A stretch of 64,000 nt of DNA, from positions 23,380-87,379 of the forward strand of contig JAFWMH010000049.1 in the NCBI GenBank assembly GCA_017510785.1, given 5' to 3'. The first letter of the stretch is position 1; every line of letters starts with the position of its first letter. Made by a program: the position numbers and the translations under genes. Shown here piece by piece: positions 15,732 through 24,797 of this stretch. Under the pieces are notes generated by a model. It was not told where the DNA came from. It saw nothing but the letters and a program-made list of their open reading frames with translations, and made no database searches. This DNA comes from Atopobiaceae bacterium (GTDB lineage: Bacteria > Actinomycetota > Coriobacteriia > Coriobacteriales > Atopobiaceae).

Positions 15732-16892
15732 TCATATCACATACCCGCCGAACAAGGCAAAGCCGAAGAAGACGGCCATCATGGTAACGGCCCACGAAAC
15801 AATCCTAAACCAGCGATCGCGCTTATGCTTTTTGTAGAACTTCCACTTCTTTTGCATGAGATGACACACCGCAAGCAGCACGCCATGATACAGGCCGTAC
15901 ACGAGGTAGGCAGGCGTAAGGCCATGCCATGCGCCCATGAGCACCATGTTGAGCATAAAGCCCACACAAGCACAGGTTACGCGCGACTTGAACAGCTTAC
16001 GACCAAGGGCAAACGCCGAGAAACGCATGAACACGAAGTCGCGCAGCCACGTGGAGAGTGAGATGTGCCAGCGATCCCAAAAGTCCTTTATGTCGATGGC
16101 AACAAACGGCGCACGGAAGTTGCGCGGCACCTCAACACCCAGCATAAGGCCAAGGCCCATGGCCATATTCGAATAACCTGCGAAGTCGAAGAACAAATAC
16201 ATGCCGTATCCGAACACGCCCGCGAGCCAACCAGGCGCACCATTGCCAACGGCAGCGGGCACGAACCACATGGCCCACTGCGCAAGCGCAGCCCCCACGA
16301 ACTTGTAAAGCGCACCAAGCACGAACCAGCCTGCTCCGCGATAAAAGCGCTCGAGGTAGCCGTCGCGCGTAAGCGATGTACGCGCATCGTCCACAAAAGG
16401 CCGGCTTCGCATGATGGGCCCCGAGGTAAACGTGGGGAAGAAGCACAGGAACCCAAGGTACTCCGCAACGCTCATATCGTCGATCAGTCCGTCGTGCACC
16501 TCGAGCAATACCTGCACCGACTTAAAGGTTATATAGGAAATGCCCAAAAAGCCGGGAAAGTCGGGCGTAAAGAGGACGCCAACTTTGTAGGCCACGAGTG
16601 GCAGAATTTGTAATGCCACCAATACATATGTGGAAAGGCCACCACCTTGCTCGCTGTTGCGCGCATTTCGCGCACCCGAAAGCGCCAGACGATAGAGCAA
16701 CACCGAAAAGCCCATGTACGCAACGGCATAGACGAGCGCCATAGGCGAACGGAAGAACAACAGGAAGAGCATGACGGCCGAGGCGCCCATGGCATAGCGC
16801 CAGAGCGGTCGCTCCAGCATGCCAAGCACGAACGCCACGGCCACAATGGGAATGCACAGAACGAAGAACGCTGGTTCGACGAAAAAATCCAT
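15732..16892 (-). CDS. dltB: MBOAT D-alanyl transfer protein DltB
   Basis: A 386-residue polytopic membrane protein of the MBOAT family with about ten hydrophobic segments. The conserved histidine is in GAWHGLTPAY, preceded by the family block FWDRWHISLS. It accepts D-alanine from DltC at the inner face and passes it across the membrane. GGGAG stands before the ATG, 13 bases after the dltA stop, so translation is probably coupled. Confidence 0.93.
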   Translation of the reverse strand: MDFFVEPAFFVLCIPIVAVAFVLGMLERPLWRYAMGASAVMLFLLFFRSPMALVYAVAYMGFSVLLYRLALSGARNARNSEQGGGLSTYVLVALQILPLVAYKVGVLFTPDFPGFLGISYITFKSVQVLLEVHDGLIDDMSVAEYLGFLCFFPTFTSGPIMRSRPFVDDARTSLTRDGYLERFYRGAGWFVLGALYKFVGAALAQWAMWFVPAAVGNGAPGWLAGVFGYGMYLFFDFAGYSNMAMGLGLMLGVEVPRNFRAPFVAIDIKDFWDRWHISLSTWLRDFVFMRFSAFALGRKLFKSRVTCACVGFMLNMVLMGAWHGLTPAYLVYGLYHGVLLAVCHLMQKKWKFYKKHKRDRWFRIVSWAVTMMAVFFGFALFGGYVI

Positions 16893-16905
16893 GGCTCTCC
16901 CGTCG

Positions 16906-18471
16906 TTACTTGCTCATGAGCGCCGCAAGCGCCTTACGATCCGCCTTGCCACTCGTGTTGAGTGGCATCTCGTCCAAATAGGTAAAGGTGCGTGGAATCA
17001 TGTATGCAGGCAGCGCGTCGCGCACTTGGGCTTTAATTTGCCGCGTAAGCTTAAGGCCTCGCTCCTCAACGCCCGTGGTAGGAACTACAAACGCCATAAG
17101 GTGATGAATTGCGCCTTCGCGTACGACAGGCAGCACGCACGCCATGTGCACAAGCGGCGTCGCCACCAAGCCGGCCTCAATATCGCCCAGCTCGATGCGA
17201 TATCCATGCAACTTGATTTGCAGGTCGAGTCGACCATGGAAGTAGTACAAGCCACTCGGATCGCGCGTCACCTCATCTCCCGTACGATACGAGCGACGGC
17301 CACACGCAAGCTCCTCGGGACAAACACCAAACGCGGCCGCAGTGAGGTCGGGACGCCCATAGTAGCCGGCGGCAACGGTATTGCCCGCTACGAAGAGCTC
17401 CCCCGGCTGTCCGTCGGGCACCTGCTCGAGCGTTTCGGGATTAAGAACCACGAGGTCGGAGCCAGTTTTTGCATAGCCGATGGGCAACGCCACGTCGTTC
17501 TCGAGCATCTCGTCAGTGATTTCGCACAGCGTAACGAGGTCGGTGGACTCGGTGGGACCGTATCCGTTGTACACGTGAATCCCGGGGAAACGGCGCTTCA
17601 CCTCGCGCACAGTGGCCGGTCGCAGCGTTTCGCCAGCAAGCAGCATGCGCTTGAGGCGAGGCATAAGCTCAGCGTTATAGGTATCGTCGGCCAGGCACTG
17701 TTCCACAAAGCTCGGCGTGGAAACCCAGTCGGTAGCGTCGCACGCTGCAAGCGTCTCGAAGGTACGAGCCAAACTCGCGTCGGCCTCTGCCTCGAGGGCA
17801 AAGGTGGTATCGCCACGAGTCGTGCCGCAAACAATATCGGTAATGCTCACGTCGAACGAGTAAGGCGTGCGGTTAAACCACGTACGGACGCCGTCTTCCT
17901 CGAACACATAGTCGCTCATCATCCAGCGCGAGAACTCGTCCACGCACTCGGTGGTGATTTGCACGCCCTTGGGATCGCCGGTAGATCCCGAGGTGAAGAG
18001 TATGTAGAACGTAGCGTCGCGGGTCGTGCCCGGCAGTGCCTCAACATCCTCCGGCGTGGGCTTGTTTCCACAAATGCCAACCAGCTCGTCGAGTCCAAGA
18101 TACGCCGCTGCTGTTTGTGGGGCAACACCGGCCACACCCGTGGTATCGATGAGCAGCGTGTTGCCCACCTGCTCCACGATGCGCGCCACGCGCTCGGACG
18201 GATACACCGTATCGACCGGAGCATACGCATGGCCCGACTTCGCGCACGCCATCATGCTTGCGAGCATGTACGGCGATTTGTGACCAAACAACACCACCGC
18301 CGCGCCCGGCGCGACGTGCGCAGAATCCGAAAGCCAGCAGGCAAGCGCATTGGAACGGTCGCGCAACTCGGCATACGTCATGCGCTCGTCACGACTGTTG
18401 CAAAACACCACACGATCGGGGTTTATCTGCGCCTGGACATCAATGGCATTTACGAGTTTGCTGCCAAACAT
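16906..18471 (-). CDS. dltA: D-alanine--D-alanyl carrier protein ligase DltA
   Basis: A ~521-residue adenylation enzyme of normal length. Core motifs are visible: FTSGSTGDPKG (P-loop), NGYGPTES, YRTGDEV and the late catalytic lysine in NTSGKADRKAL. It activates D-alanine with ATP and loads it onto DltC. ATG at 18471 is preferred since GAAGAG precedes it; an in-frame TTG four codons upstream lies closer to the preceding lipoprotein gene. First enzyme gene of the dlt operon. Confidence 0.93.
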   Translation of the reverse strand: MFGSKLVNAIDVQAQINPDRVVFCNSRDERMTYAELRDRSNALACWLSDSAHVAPGAAVVLFGHKSPYMLASMMACAKSGHAYAPVDTVYPSERVARIVEQVGNTLLIDTTGVAGVAPQTAAAYLGLDELVGICGNKPTPEDVEALPGTTRDATFYILFTSGSTGDPKGVQITTECVDEFSRWMMSDYVFEEDGVRTWFNRTPYSFDVSITDIVCGTTRGDTTFALEAEADASLARTFETLAACDATDWVSTPSFVEQCLADDTYNAELMPRLKRMLLAGETLRPATVREVKRRFPGIHVYNGYGPTESTDLVTLCEITDEMLENDVALPIGYAKTGSDLVVLNPETLEQVPDGQPGELFVAGNTVAAGYYGRPDLTAAAFGVCPEELACGRRSYRTGDEVTRDPSGLYYFHGRLDLQIKLHGYRIELGDIEAGLVATPLVHMACVLPVVREGAIHHLMAFVVPTTGVEERGLKLTRQIKAQVRDALPAYMIPRTFTYLDEMPLNTSGKADRKALAALMSK

Positions 18472-18485
18472 GAGGCTCTTCAACC

Positions 18486-18635
18486 CTACTCGTTAACGAC
18501 GGGCATGTCGTCGCCGTAGCAGTTGTCCTGCTCTTGCGTGGAATTGCTTCCGCCACATGCCGCGAGACCAAGCGACGCGACGGCCAGCGTAATTGCCAGC
18601 ATCCAGGTAAGAAGTTTGTTGGTACGTTTGTTCAT
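18486..18635 (-). CDS. Tiny predicted lipoprotein at the dltX position (49 aa)
   Basis: A 49-residue ORF starting ATG at 18635 with ACGGAG upstream. It has a short Lys/Arg N-region, a hydrophobic stretch and a good lipobox (LGLAAC followed by GG, Cys27), leaving a 22-residue acidic mature peptide ending in MPVVNE. Its stop lies 14 bases before the dltA ATG, so it is probably co-translated with dltA. In Firmicutes this position is taken by DltX, a small membrane protein whose C-terminal motif helps DltB/DltD; this peptide is a lipoprotein and lacks the aromatic DltX ending as far as can be seen. Functional analogy is inference. Confidence 0.7.
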   Translation of the reverse strand: MNKRTNKLLTWMLAITLAVASLGLAACGGSNSTQEQDNCYGDDMPVVNE

Positions 18636-18696
18636 AATTCTACTCCGTTTTCGCCGTTAATCGTTAAAGCGTCATGCTAGCATACCCTAGTGCAAA

Positions 18697-18729
18697 TTGT
18701 CACCCAGCCTGTTGTGGGTTAGGTGACAA
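18697..18729 (-). terminator. Hairpin after ftsH
   Basis: Stem TTGTCACC/GGTGACAA directly after the ftsH stop, followed on the minus strand by TTTGCACTA. It separates ftsH from the dlt operon. Confidence 0.5.
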
Positions 18730-18732
18730 AAG

Positions 18733-20637
18733 CTACACTTCGGGCACCGCCGGCATGGGGTCGTCAGTCCAGGTGTTATCGAGAAGCGCCTTCACGACGT
18801 CGCCCTCAACCGTTTCGCGCTCGAGCAGCACGCGTGCCATGGTATGCATTTGCTCGCGCCTCTCGTCGAGCACCGTGGTGGCACGCTGGTGCGCCGTACG
18901 CATAATGCGCTCGACCTCATCATCGATGCGTTTGGCAGTTTCGGCCGCGAGGTCGTTGTGATTCGCCCAATCGCGCCCGAGGAACACCTCATGCTGCGCC
19001 TCGCCAAACACCTGCGCGCCAAGTTCGGCACTCATGCCATAGCGTGTTACCATTTCGCGGGCAATCTTCGTCGCGCGCTCGAGGTCGTTGCTCGCGCCCG
19101 TCGTGATGTCGTCGCAGAATAGTTCCTCCGCCGTACGTCCACCGAGCAGCACGGCGATTTGGTCGAGCATGCCGTCGCGCGTCTCGAGGAAGTGATCCTC
19201 CTCGGGCAGCTGCAATGTGTAGCCAAGCGCACGGCCACGGGAAATGATGCTGATCTTGTGCACCGGATCGGAATTCTCGAGCACGTGTCCCACCAACGCG
19301 TGACCACATTCGTGGTAAGCAATCGTCCTGCGCTCGCGTTCCGTCATAATACGGGACTTCTTCTCGGGGCCTGCAACCACACGTTCCATGGCCTCTTCGA
19401 TTTCTTCCATACTGATGGCCGACTTGTGCCGACGTGCGGCAAGCAGCGCCGCCTCGTTCATAAGGTTCGCAAGGTCGGCACCAGTGAAACCTGGCGTGAG
19501 CTTGGCCAATGCAGAGAAATCGATTTCGTTCGCAAGTGGCTTGTTCTCCGAATGAACGCGGAGGATTTGCTCGCGGCCAGCCACGTCGGGGCGATCGACC
19601 GTAACCTGGCGGTCGAAGCGACCGGGACGCAAAAGTGCCGGGTCCAGAATATCGGGACGGTTGGTAGCGGCGACCAAAATGACTGCGGTGTTGTCTTCGA
19701 AGCCATCCATCTCCACCAAGAGCTGATTGAGCGTTTGCTCGCGCTCGTCGTGACCACCGCCAAGGCCAGCACCACGCTGACGGCCAACTGCGTCAATCTC
19801 GTCAATGAAGATGATAGACGGTGAGGCCTCCTTTGCCTGCTTAAAGAGGTCACGCACGCGTGAAGCACCCACGCCAACGAACATCTCCACAAAGTCGGAA
19901 CCCGAAATCGAGAAGAACGGCACCCCGGCCTCACCAGCCACGGCCTTCGCAAGCAGGGTTTTGCCCGTCCCCGGAGGGCCCATGAGCAACACGCCGCGCG
20001 GAATCTTGGCACCCATCCTTTGGAAACGCTCGGGCTCGGCAAGAAAGTCGCGCACCTCTTCGAGCTCTTCCACCACTTCATCGATGCCCGCAACGTCCTT
20101 GAACTTGACGTCCGGCAACTTGCCTTCGTCAGTTCGGGCTTTCGCGCGACCAAAGTTGAGGGCACGACCGTTCTGACCTTGCATCTGGTTCATAAAGTAC
20201 ACCACAATGCCAATCATCAGCACGGTGGGAAGCACCGAGATGAGTAGGGTTTCCCACAGTTCGCTCGTGGTTGTATCGATTGCAAACTTAATATCGGTAT
20301 GCTTGGCCATGAGGTCGTCGAGGTTATCGGCACTCACATACGTGGAATGGAAGTCCGAAATTGCGCCGCTTTCCTTCGCCTCGGCATTCGGGAAGAACTT
20401 GCCGCGCAGGGACAAGTCCTCCACCTTAAAGGTGACCTCCTTAACGCGATCCTCTTTTACGGCCGTCACAAACTCATTCGTCGTGAGTTCAATCGGCTTC
20501 TTTTTGCCGAGCATCGAGTTCGACTGCATAATGAAGTAGATGAGGAATATCAGCAGTATGAAAATTGAGACAAACCCGCGCCGGCGACGTTGCGGCGTGA
20601 GGTCGGGCATGTTGCTGCGATTGTTGTCGTCCGGCAA
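18733..20637 (-). CDS. ftsH: ATP-dependent zinc metalloprotease FtsH
   Basis: A ~634-residue membrane AAA+ protease. Two membrane segments flank a periplasmic-type domain (about 20-40 and 150-170), followed by the AAA+ module: Walker A GPPGTGKT, Walker B IIFIDEID, the SRH region with RPGRFDR, then the protease domain with zinc site HECGH. It degrades misfolded membrane and regulatory proteins. TTG at 20637 is taken as start because AGGAG stands 7 bases upstream; an ATG nine codons later has no ribosome site. hpt lies upstream on the same strand, as in the common tilS-hpt-ftsH arrangement, but with an unusual ~680-base gap. Confidence 0.95.
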   Translation of the reverse strand: MPDDNNRSNMPDLTPQRRRRGFVSIFILLIFLIYFIMQSNSMLGKKKPIELTTNEFVTAVKEDRVKEVTFKVEDLSLRGKFFPNAEAKESGAISDFHSTYVSADNLDDLMAKHTDIKFAIDTTTSELWETLLISVLPTVLMIGIVVYFMNQMQGQNGRALNFGRAKARTDEGKLPDVKFKDVAGIDEVVEELEEVRDFLAEPERFQRMGAKIPRGVLLMGPPGTGKTLLAKAVAGEAGVPFFSISGSDFVEMFVGVGASRVRDLFKQAKEASPSIIFIDEIDAVGRQRGAGLGGGHDEREQTLNQLLVEMDGFEDNTAVILVAATNRPDILDPALLRPGRFDRQVTVDRPDVAGREQILRVHSENKPLANEIDFSALAKLTPGFTGADLANLMNEAALLAARRHKSAISMEEIEEAMERVVAGPEKKSRIMTERERRTIAYHECGHALVGHVLENSDPVHKISIISRGRALGYTLQLPEEDHFLETRDGMLDQIAVLLGGRTAEELFCDDITTGASNDLERATKIAREMVTRYGMSAELGAQVFGEAQHEVFLGRDWANHNDLAAETAKRIDDEVERIMRTAHQRATTVLDERREQMHTMARVLLERETVEGDVVKALLDNTWTDDPMPAVPEV

Positions 20638-20776
20638 GGCGAGACTCCTATCAAATAGACATACTCGCTTATTGTACCCCTTTTCATTACGGCTATACCA
20701 CAAAATAGCATCGGTTCTCAATGTATTCCCTTAGCTCACACTTTGGCTCATCTTGGGGAGCATATCAGCGAAATAG

Positions 20777-21064
20777 AGCCATGGGCGAGGCATCCCCGCC
20801 ACCCACAGCACCGTGGAGTGGGTAAGGAAGGGCGAGGTGCAGTTCGTCGCGCAGCGGGGCGGCAAGATCAGGGCCCGCGTCGACTACCTGCGCGCCAACC
20901 CCTGCACCGTCCTCGACACCAAGGTCGAGCACTTCGAGACCGGCATCGACCTCGGGCTCTTCACGATCGGCGGCGGCAAGACGCGCTTCCGCGACGTCTA
21001 CGTCATCCGCGACGAGACCGACGGCAGGCTCTACGAGGTCGTGCGCGGCGCAATCGTGAAGTAG
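20777..21064 (+). pseudogene. GC-rich gene fragment, C-terminal part of an unknown protein
   Basis: An open frame of about 95 codons reads to a stop at 21062, with a possible GTG start at 20813 but no ribosome site. The protein has blocks such as VDYLRANPCTVLD and GGGKTRFRDVYVIRDETD and looks like the intact end of a globular domain. The coding strand is distinctly GC-richer than ftsH and hpt, with C/G in nearly every third position, and it is antisense to both neighbours. I do not recognise the family. It is best explained as a transferred or decayed remnant inserted between hpt and ftsH. Confidence 0.45.
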
Positions 21065-21161
21065 GGAACGCGAAGAGGGCCGGCAGCGACCGACTCGCAG
21101 TCCCGGGCACGGCGCAACTGTGAGCGACGACCTAGGACGGACAGTGAATCCCATAAGTATT

Positions 21162-21201
21162 GCATCCCGCCGACGGATTAACTAATCCGTCGGCGGGATG
21201 C
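21162..21201. repeat. Perfect 19-bp inverted repeat with 2-base centre
   Basis: GCATCCCGCCGACGGATTA (21162-21180), AC, then its exact reverse complement (21183-21201). It lies between the GC-rich fragment and the 3' end of hpt. The U tract expected of a simple terminator is absent on both sides. It could be a cruciform, a small mobile-element remnant or a protein-binding site. Confidence 0.85.
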
Positions 21202-21320
21202 CGCGTACTTCCGAGGGCCATGTCGTACGTCCCGCGCATGCGGTATTACCAGCAGCTAAGCACTCACGCGCGTTCCTACATGCCTGTGGGCTACTGGGCT
21301 GCAACCCCACACCCGCGTGC

Positions 21321-21884
21321 TTACGAGTACACCTCGGGCTTAAGAATACCAACGTACGGCAGGTTTCGGTACCGCTCGGCGAAGTCCAGGCCGTAGCCCA
21401 CGATGAACTCGTTGGGCACATGGCAGCCCACGTAACGCGGTTTGAGCGACGGAGTCTTCCCGGGAATGTCCTTAACGAGAAGCGCTGCAACCTCCACCGA
21501 GGCGGGTCCACGCGACTTGAGCATGTCGACGATGTACGAGAGTGTAAGTCCAGAGTCGAGGATGTCTTCGGCGATGATGACGTGGCGACCCTCGATCTTG
21601 GTATCAAGATCCTTCACGATGCGCACAACGCCCGTGCTCTTCACACCGTCGCCATAGCTAGAAACCGCCATGAAGTCGATGGAGCACGGCACGTCGATGT
21701 TGCGCAACAAGTCGGCCGTAAAAATGAACGCACCGCGCAACACGGTGATTACCAGCGGATTCTTCTCTGCGTAGTCGGCCGAAATTTGTGCTCCCATGCG
21801 CGAAACAATGTGGTTAAGGTCCTCTTGCGTGATGAGGATGGACTCGATATCGGGATGAGCCTGATTATTTGTAAGTTCAGACAT
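21321..21884 (-). CDS. hpt: Hypoxanthine phosphoribosyltransferase
   Basis: A 187-residue purine-salvage enzyme that makes IMP/GMP from hypoxanthine/guanine and PRPP. VIIAEDILDSGLTL is the PRPP-binding signature (two acidic residues then DSGLT), VLRGAFIF the earlier phosphate loop and the late NEFIVGYGLDF the purine-binding end. ATG at 21884 is set by GAGAGGAG upstream. It precedes ftsH on the same strand. Confidence 0.95.
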   Translation of the reverse strand: MSELTNNQAHPDIESILITQEDLNHIVSRMGAQISADYAEKNPLVITVLRGAFIFTADLLRNIDVPCSIDFMAVSSYGDGVKSTGVVRIVKDLDTKIEGRHVIIAEDILDSGLTLSYIVDMLKSRGPASVEVAALLVKDIPGKTPSLKPRYVGCHVPNEFIVGYGLDFAERYRNLPYVGILKPEVYS

Positions 21885-21951
21885 AGATACTCCTCTCATT
21901 AGTACTCCCTTTTGCCCTCTTATCGTACTATAATAAAGGGGTACCACATGC

Positions 21952-22039
21952 GGAGGGGTGGCAGAGTGGTTGAATGCAGCGGTCTTGAAAACCGCCGGGC
22001 CGAAAGGTCTCGCGGGTTCGAATCCCGCCCCCTCCGCCA
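21952..22039 (+). tRNA. tRNA-Ser (UGA anticodon)
   Basis: An 88-base tRNA with acceptor GGAGGGG/CCCCTCC, discriminator G and encoded CCA (22037-22039). The anticodon stem-loop GCGGTCTTGAAAACCGC gives TGA, and the long variable arm (GGGCCGAAAGGTCT region) is typical of serine tRNA. T-arm GCGGGTTCGAATCCCGC. It lies divergently upstream of hpt. Confidence 0.95.
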
Positions 22040-22331
22040 TTTTTGCGGGTAACGATTCTTTTGGCGTTGATTTCTTTGGCCACCTCGTTGCGTGGCATAG
22101 TATGAAGCTACAAATTGTGGGCGTAACGCAGTGCTCCCAATCCGTAAACTTGGCACGAGGCGCGAAGCATGGTATGGAACACGCCTGTGAGCTGCCTTTC
22201 AGGAATAGGGGCTTCTCGCATGAGGCCGCAAAGCAAATACACGACGTTTTTTAATAGGTATAATTTCGATTTTACTTGGGTATAAAACGCACATCTTTTT
22301 GAACTTAGGACAAGAAAGGACCGCAGCTCTC

Positions 22332-22874
22332 ATGATCCTTGCTGTTTCGATTGCTGTGATTGTTTCCCTTCTTTTTATTGGGTACAAGCGTCTATATGGC
22401 GCGATTACACGCAAAGACAACCGCTGTGACGTCGCATGGGAAGCCATCGACGAGCAGCTACAACGACGCAGTTCCCTTATTCCGCAGTTCGTCAAAGCAC
22501 TCGAAGCGCATCCGTCGGTCGATAACGCAGCCCTGGCACAACTCTCCGCCACGCATAACGCCTACGAAGAAGCGACTACTCCCGAAGCCAAGATGGCAGC
22601 ATCCGCCGAAATGACAAGCGCCATCAGTCTGCTTCTTACCATTATTACGGATAACCCCGAGCTTGCAAACGACGAATCCCTTTTGCAATTGCGCGAGGAG
22701 TTCCAGGATATTATCACTAAACTGGGCTATGCACGTGCCAGTTACAACGATTGCGTGCTCGACTACAACAATACCATTAGCACTCTGCCCGGCAAACTGA
22801 TTTCGGGTTCACGTTTCCGCGCACGTCAAGGCTTCGAGGCTGTAGGCGATACTGCCCGCATAAGCTCCCATTAG
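22332..22874 (+). CDS. LemA-family protein
   Basis: A ~180-residue protein with one N-terminal membrane segment (about 2-18) and a LemA helical domain. Family features are KDNRCDVAWEAIDEQLQRR, the heptad-like helices and the late DYNNTISTLPG. The domain is mostly cytoplasmic or extracytoplasmic depending on the member; function is poorly known and often linked to envelope stress. AAAGGA lies about 13 bases before the chosen ATG. A TATAAT at about 22258-22264 may be its promoter. No partner peptidase (HtpX) is adjacent. Confidence 0.88.
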   Translation: MILAVSIAVIVSLLFIGYKRLYGAITRKDNRCDVAWEAIDEQLQRRSSLIPQFVKALEAHPSVDNAALAQLSATHNAYEEATTPEAKMAASAEMTSAISLLLTIITDNPELANDESLLQLREEFQDIITKLGYARASYNDCVLDYNNTISTLPGKLISGSRFRARQGFEAVGDTARISSH

Positions 22875-22919
22875 GTAACAAACCTAGGAAACGAACGCGT
22901 TCCACATGCCATCGCTGGA

Positions 22920-23666
22920 CTACTTGCTGGCTTTTTTGTATTCCTCAACGAAAGCGCCAAACATACCTTTGGTTTTGCTTGCATGCTTCTTGCCCGTTTT
23001 TTTCGCCTTGCCAAGCACGCGTCCCAAGCTTCGCGCACCATCCTCAGTTACACTGCTCGTCGCACGATTAGCGGCAAGCTTTGCGCGTGCATAGGTCGTA
23101 CCAGCTTTCGCCGCAATTCCGCCATTGAGCGCTAGCTTTGCTGCTTCAGGCAACACAATCATGTTGCCGTCACGGTATCCGCACAACATATCCACTGGTA
23201 TTTCGATGTTACCCACAAGCGATTTGGCAACACTGCCGTCACCCACGAAAAAAGTCTTCACGCGCCCAGTTTTCGGACTGAATTCCGCGTCACTCACCCA
23301 GCCGATTTCTTTTCCATCACTCGTGCGGGCATCCATGCCCGTCCAAATAATGCACGAATCCCAGTCCAAGTTCAGCCGTTTGCGCGCTGCATCGTCCAAG
23401 CCATCCGAACTTGCCACTACCAAACCCACATCATTGGCGACGCATCGATCAAGCGACGCGAATGCGTCCTCGCGACGAATCATGCCGGCAACATCGGGTC
23501 TATGCACCAAAAACCCAACAACATGCTTACCTTCGGGCGAGAAGACCACCTGATGAACCTTGCCCACCAAAGACAAGTCTGCCGGCGTAAGCTCCCTCGC
23601 CTCGTCCGTTCGGCCTCGCTTGGGAACATACACCGGCACGCGCATCACTGCACTGACTTTTAGCAT
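22920..23666 (-). CDS. PRC-barrel domain protein
   Basis: A 248-residue protein with two PRC-barrel-like units: about 10-85 (LSLVGKVHQVVFSPEGKHVVGFLV) and about 95-180 (GKEIGWVSDAEFSPKTGRVKTFFV). Such small beta barrels bind RNA or proteins, as in RimM and photosynthetic reaction centres. The C-terminus is Lys-rich and ends in KKASK, suggesting nucleic acid or membrane-surface contact. It starts 12 bases after the stop of the YtxH-like gene, so both are probably one operon. Specific role unknown. Confidence 0.75.
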   Translation of the reverse strand: MLKVSAVMRVPVYVPKRGRTDEARELTPADLSLVGKVHQVVFSPEGKHVVGFLVHRPDVAGMIRREDAFASLDRCVANDVGLVVASSDGLDDAARKRLNLDWDSCIIWTGMDARTSDGKEIGWVSDAEFSPKTGRVKTFFVGDGSVAKSLVGNIEIPVDMLCGYRDGNMIVLPEAAKLALNGGIAAKAGTTYARAKLAANRATSSVTEDGARSLGRVLGKAKKTGKKHASKTKGMFGAFVEEYKKASK

Positions 23667-23678
23667 AGCAAACCGCCG

Positions 23679-24110
23679 TTACTCAGCATCCTCTTCGTCG
23701 ATGGCCTCGTCCTCAGCTGCTTCCTCCTCGGCCGCCTCTTCGACTGCTTCGACCTCGACCTCGGCTTCCTCTACGGACTCGTCAGCCGCCTCGGCAACCT
23801 CTACTTCCTCCGGAGCAACGGCGCTGGAAAGGGAATCGCGAAGCTGGTCCATGCGCTCGCGAGCGAGGTCGACCTTTGCACGCAACTCGTCGGTCGTGGC
23901 ATCCACATCGGGACGCACGCCAGCAATTCGATCGTTAATCGCTTGTGATCCACGCTCGTACGTGTCGACTGCGGAATCCCACGCATCGTTGAGAACATCG
24001 GAAGCCATTGCCCGACTCTCGGCACCAGAGCGCGGGGCAAGAATAATACCCGCCGCGAAACCAGCGGCAGCGCCAGCAATCGTACCAAGAGCAACGTTAA
24101 GCAACTTCAT
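23679..24110 (-). CDS. YtxH-domain protein with acidic tail
   Basis: A 143-residue protein. The N-terminus has a Gly/Ala-rich membrane segment (about 6-26, TIAGAAAGFAAGIILAP) followed by RSGAESR, typical of YtxH/gas-vesicle-like GvpP proteins. The middle is helical and the last ~45 residues are almost only Glu, Ala, Asp and Val. GGGAGG precedes the ATG. YtxH proteins are associated with general stress in Bacillus; here the downstream partner is a PRC-barrel protein with a basic end, which may pair with this acidic tail. Confidence 0.75.
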   Translation of the reverse strand: MKLLNVALGTIAGAAAGFAAGIILAPRSGAESRAMASDVLNDAWDSAVDTYERGSQAINDRIAGVRPDVDATTDELRAKVDLARERMDQLRDSLSSAVAPEEVEVAEAADESVEEAEVEVEAVEEAAEEEAAEDEAIDEEDAE

Positions 24111-24252
24111 AGTGGGCCTCCCAGTCCCTTCGGCGCAATCACGCGCACGTTTTTATCGTCAAGTCAAGCCATTATATACCCCATGTTTTTCGCAACATGA
24201 GTCATTCGCGAGACGATACAAAACCCACAGTGCCCATTATCTCACATAGATT

Positions 24253-24726
24253 CTAAAGGCCATTCACGAGCCCAACGAGACCAGCAACTGTTGCATCAAC
24301 ATCGGGTACCGCGCCCATACCATCGGTGAACGCCCACGTCATTATCCAAATGGCGCTCGAAATCGCAGCCGCAACAAGTACGTCGTCGATGCACGGTAGT
24401 TGAATGCTATACGTTCGGTCGTACGCTACCTCGCGCCATGTACGCCCCGCGATGATTTCGTCGGTAAGATTAGTACGCGCGAGCAGTTCCACGGTAACGT
24501 GCTCAAGCAGGTGCGCAAGCTCGGTGTTGCCCATGCAGTCCTTAAAGGTCGAACCCTCATCGCCGGCGCACGCATGATCGATGATGTTGGGCAGCAGGTT
24601 GTACACACGCGTCGTGCCCTCGAGGTCGTCAATCGTCATGAGCGGCGCATCGTTGGCAATGTACACCGTGGCAGTAAAGTACTCGGGTCCCACTACGACT
24701 CGCGTAATATCGATGAGCTGCGCCAT
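24253..24726 (-). CDS. Stand-alone protein like the cyanophycin synthetase N-domain
   Basis: A 157-residue protein. The stretch LLPNIIDHACAGDEG followed by GNTELAHLLEHVTVELLAR and later YDRTYSIQLP parallels the N-terminal domain of cyanophycin synthetase (the H-x-C and GHxxEHVxxEL blocks before the ATP-grasp part). No ATP-grasp or Mur-ligase domain follows: the C-terminus is a hydrophobic Ala/Ile stretch and a short tail. In cyanophycin synthetase this domain helps bind the polymer. The similarity is by eye and the function unknown. AAAGG stands before the ATG. Confidence 0.5.
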   Translation of the reverse strand: MAQLIDITRVVVGPEYFTATVYIANDAPLMTIDDLEGTTRVYNLLPNIIDHACAGDEGSTFKDCMGNTELAHLLEHVTVELLARTNLTDEIIAGRTWREVAYDRTYSIQLPCIDDVLVAAAISSAIWIMTWAFTDGMGAVPDVDATVAGLVGLVNGL

Positions 24727-24797
24727 TGCAGTGCCTTTCTCGCGTAAGCAGTTGTTTTATTCTAGCAAATGTGAGACAAGCTCCTAAGAAGTTTCTC

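Noticed and set aside
22199..22552. Minus-strand frame antisense to lemA
   Set aside because: It overlaps a recognisable LemA gene and lacks any family feature.
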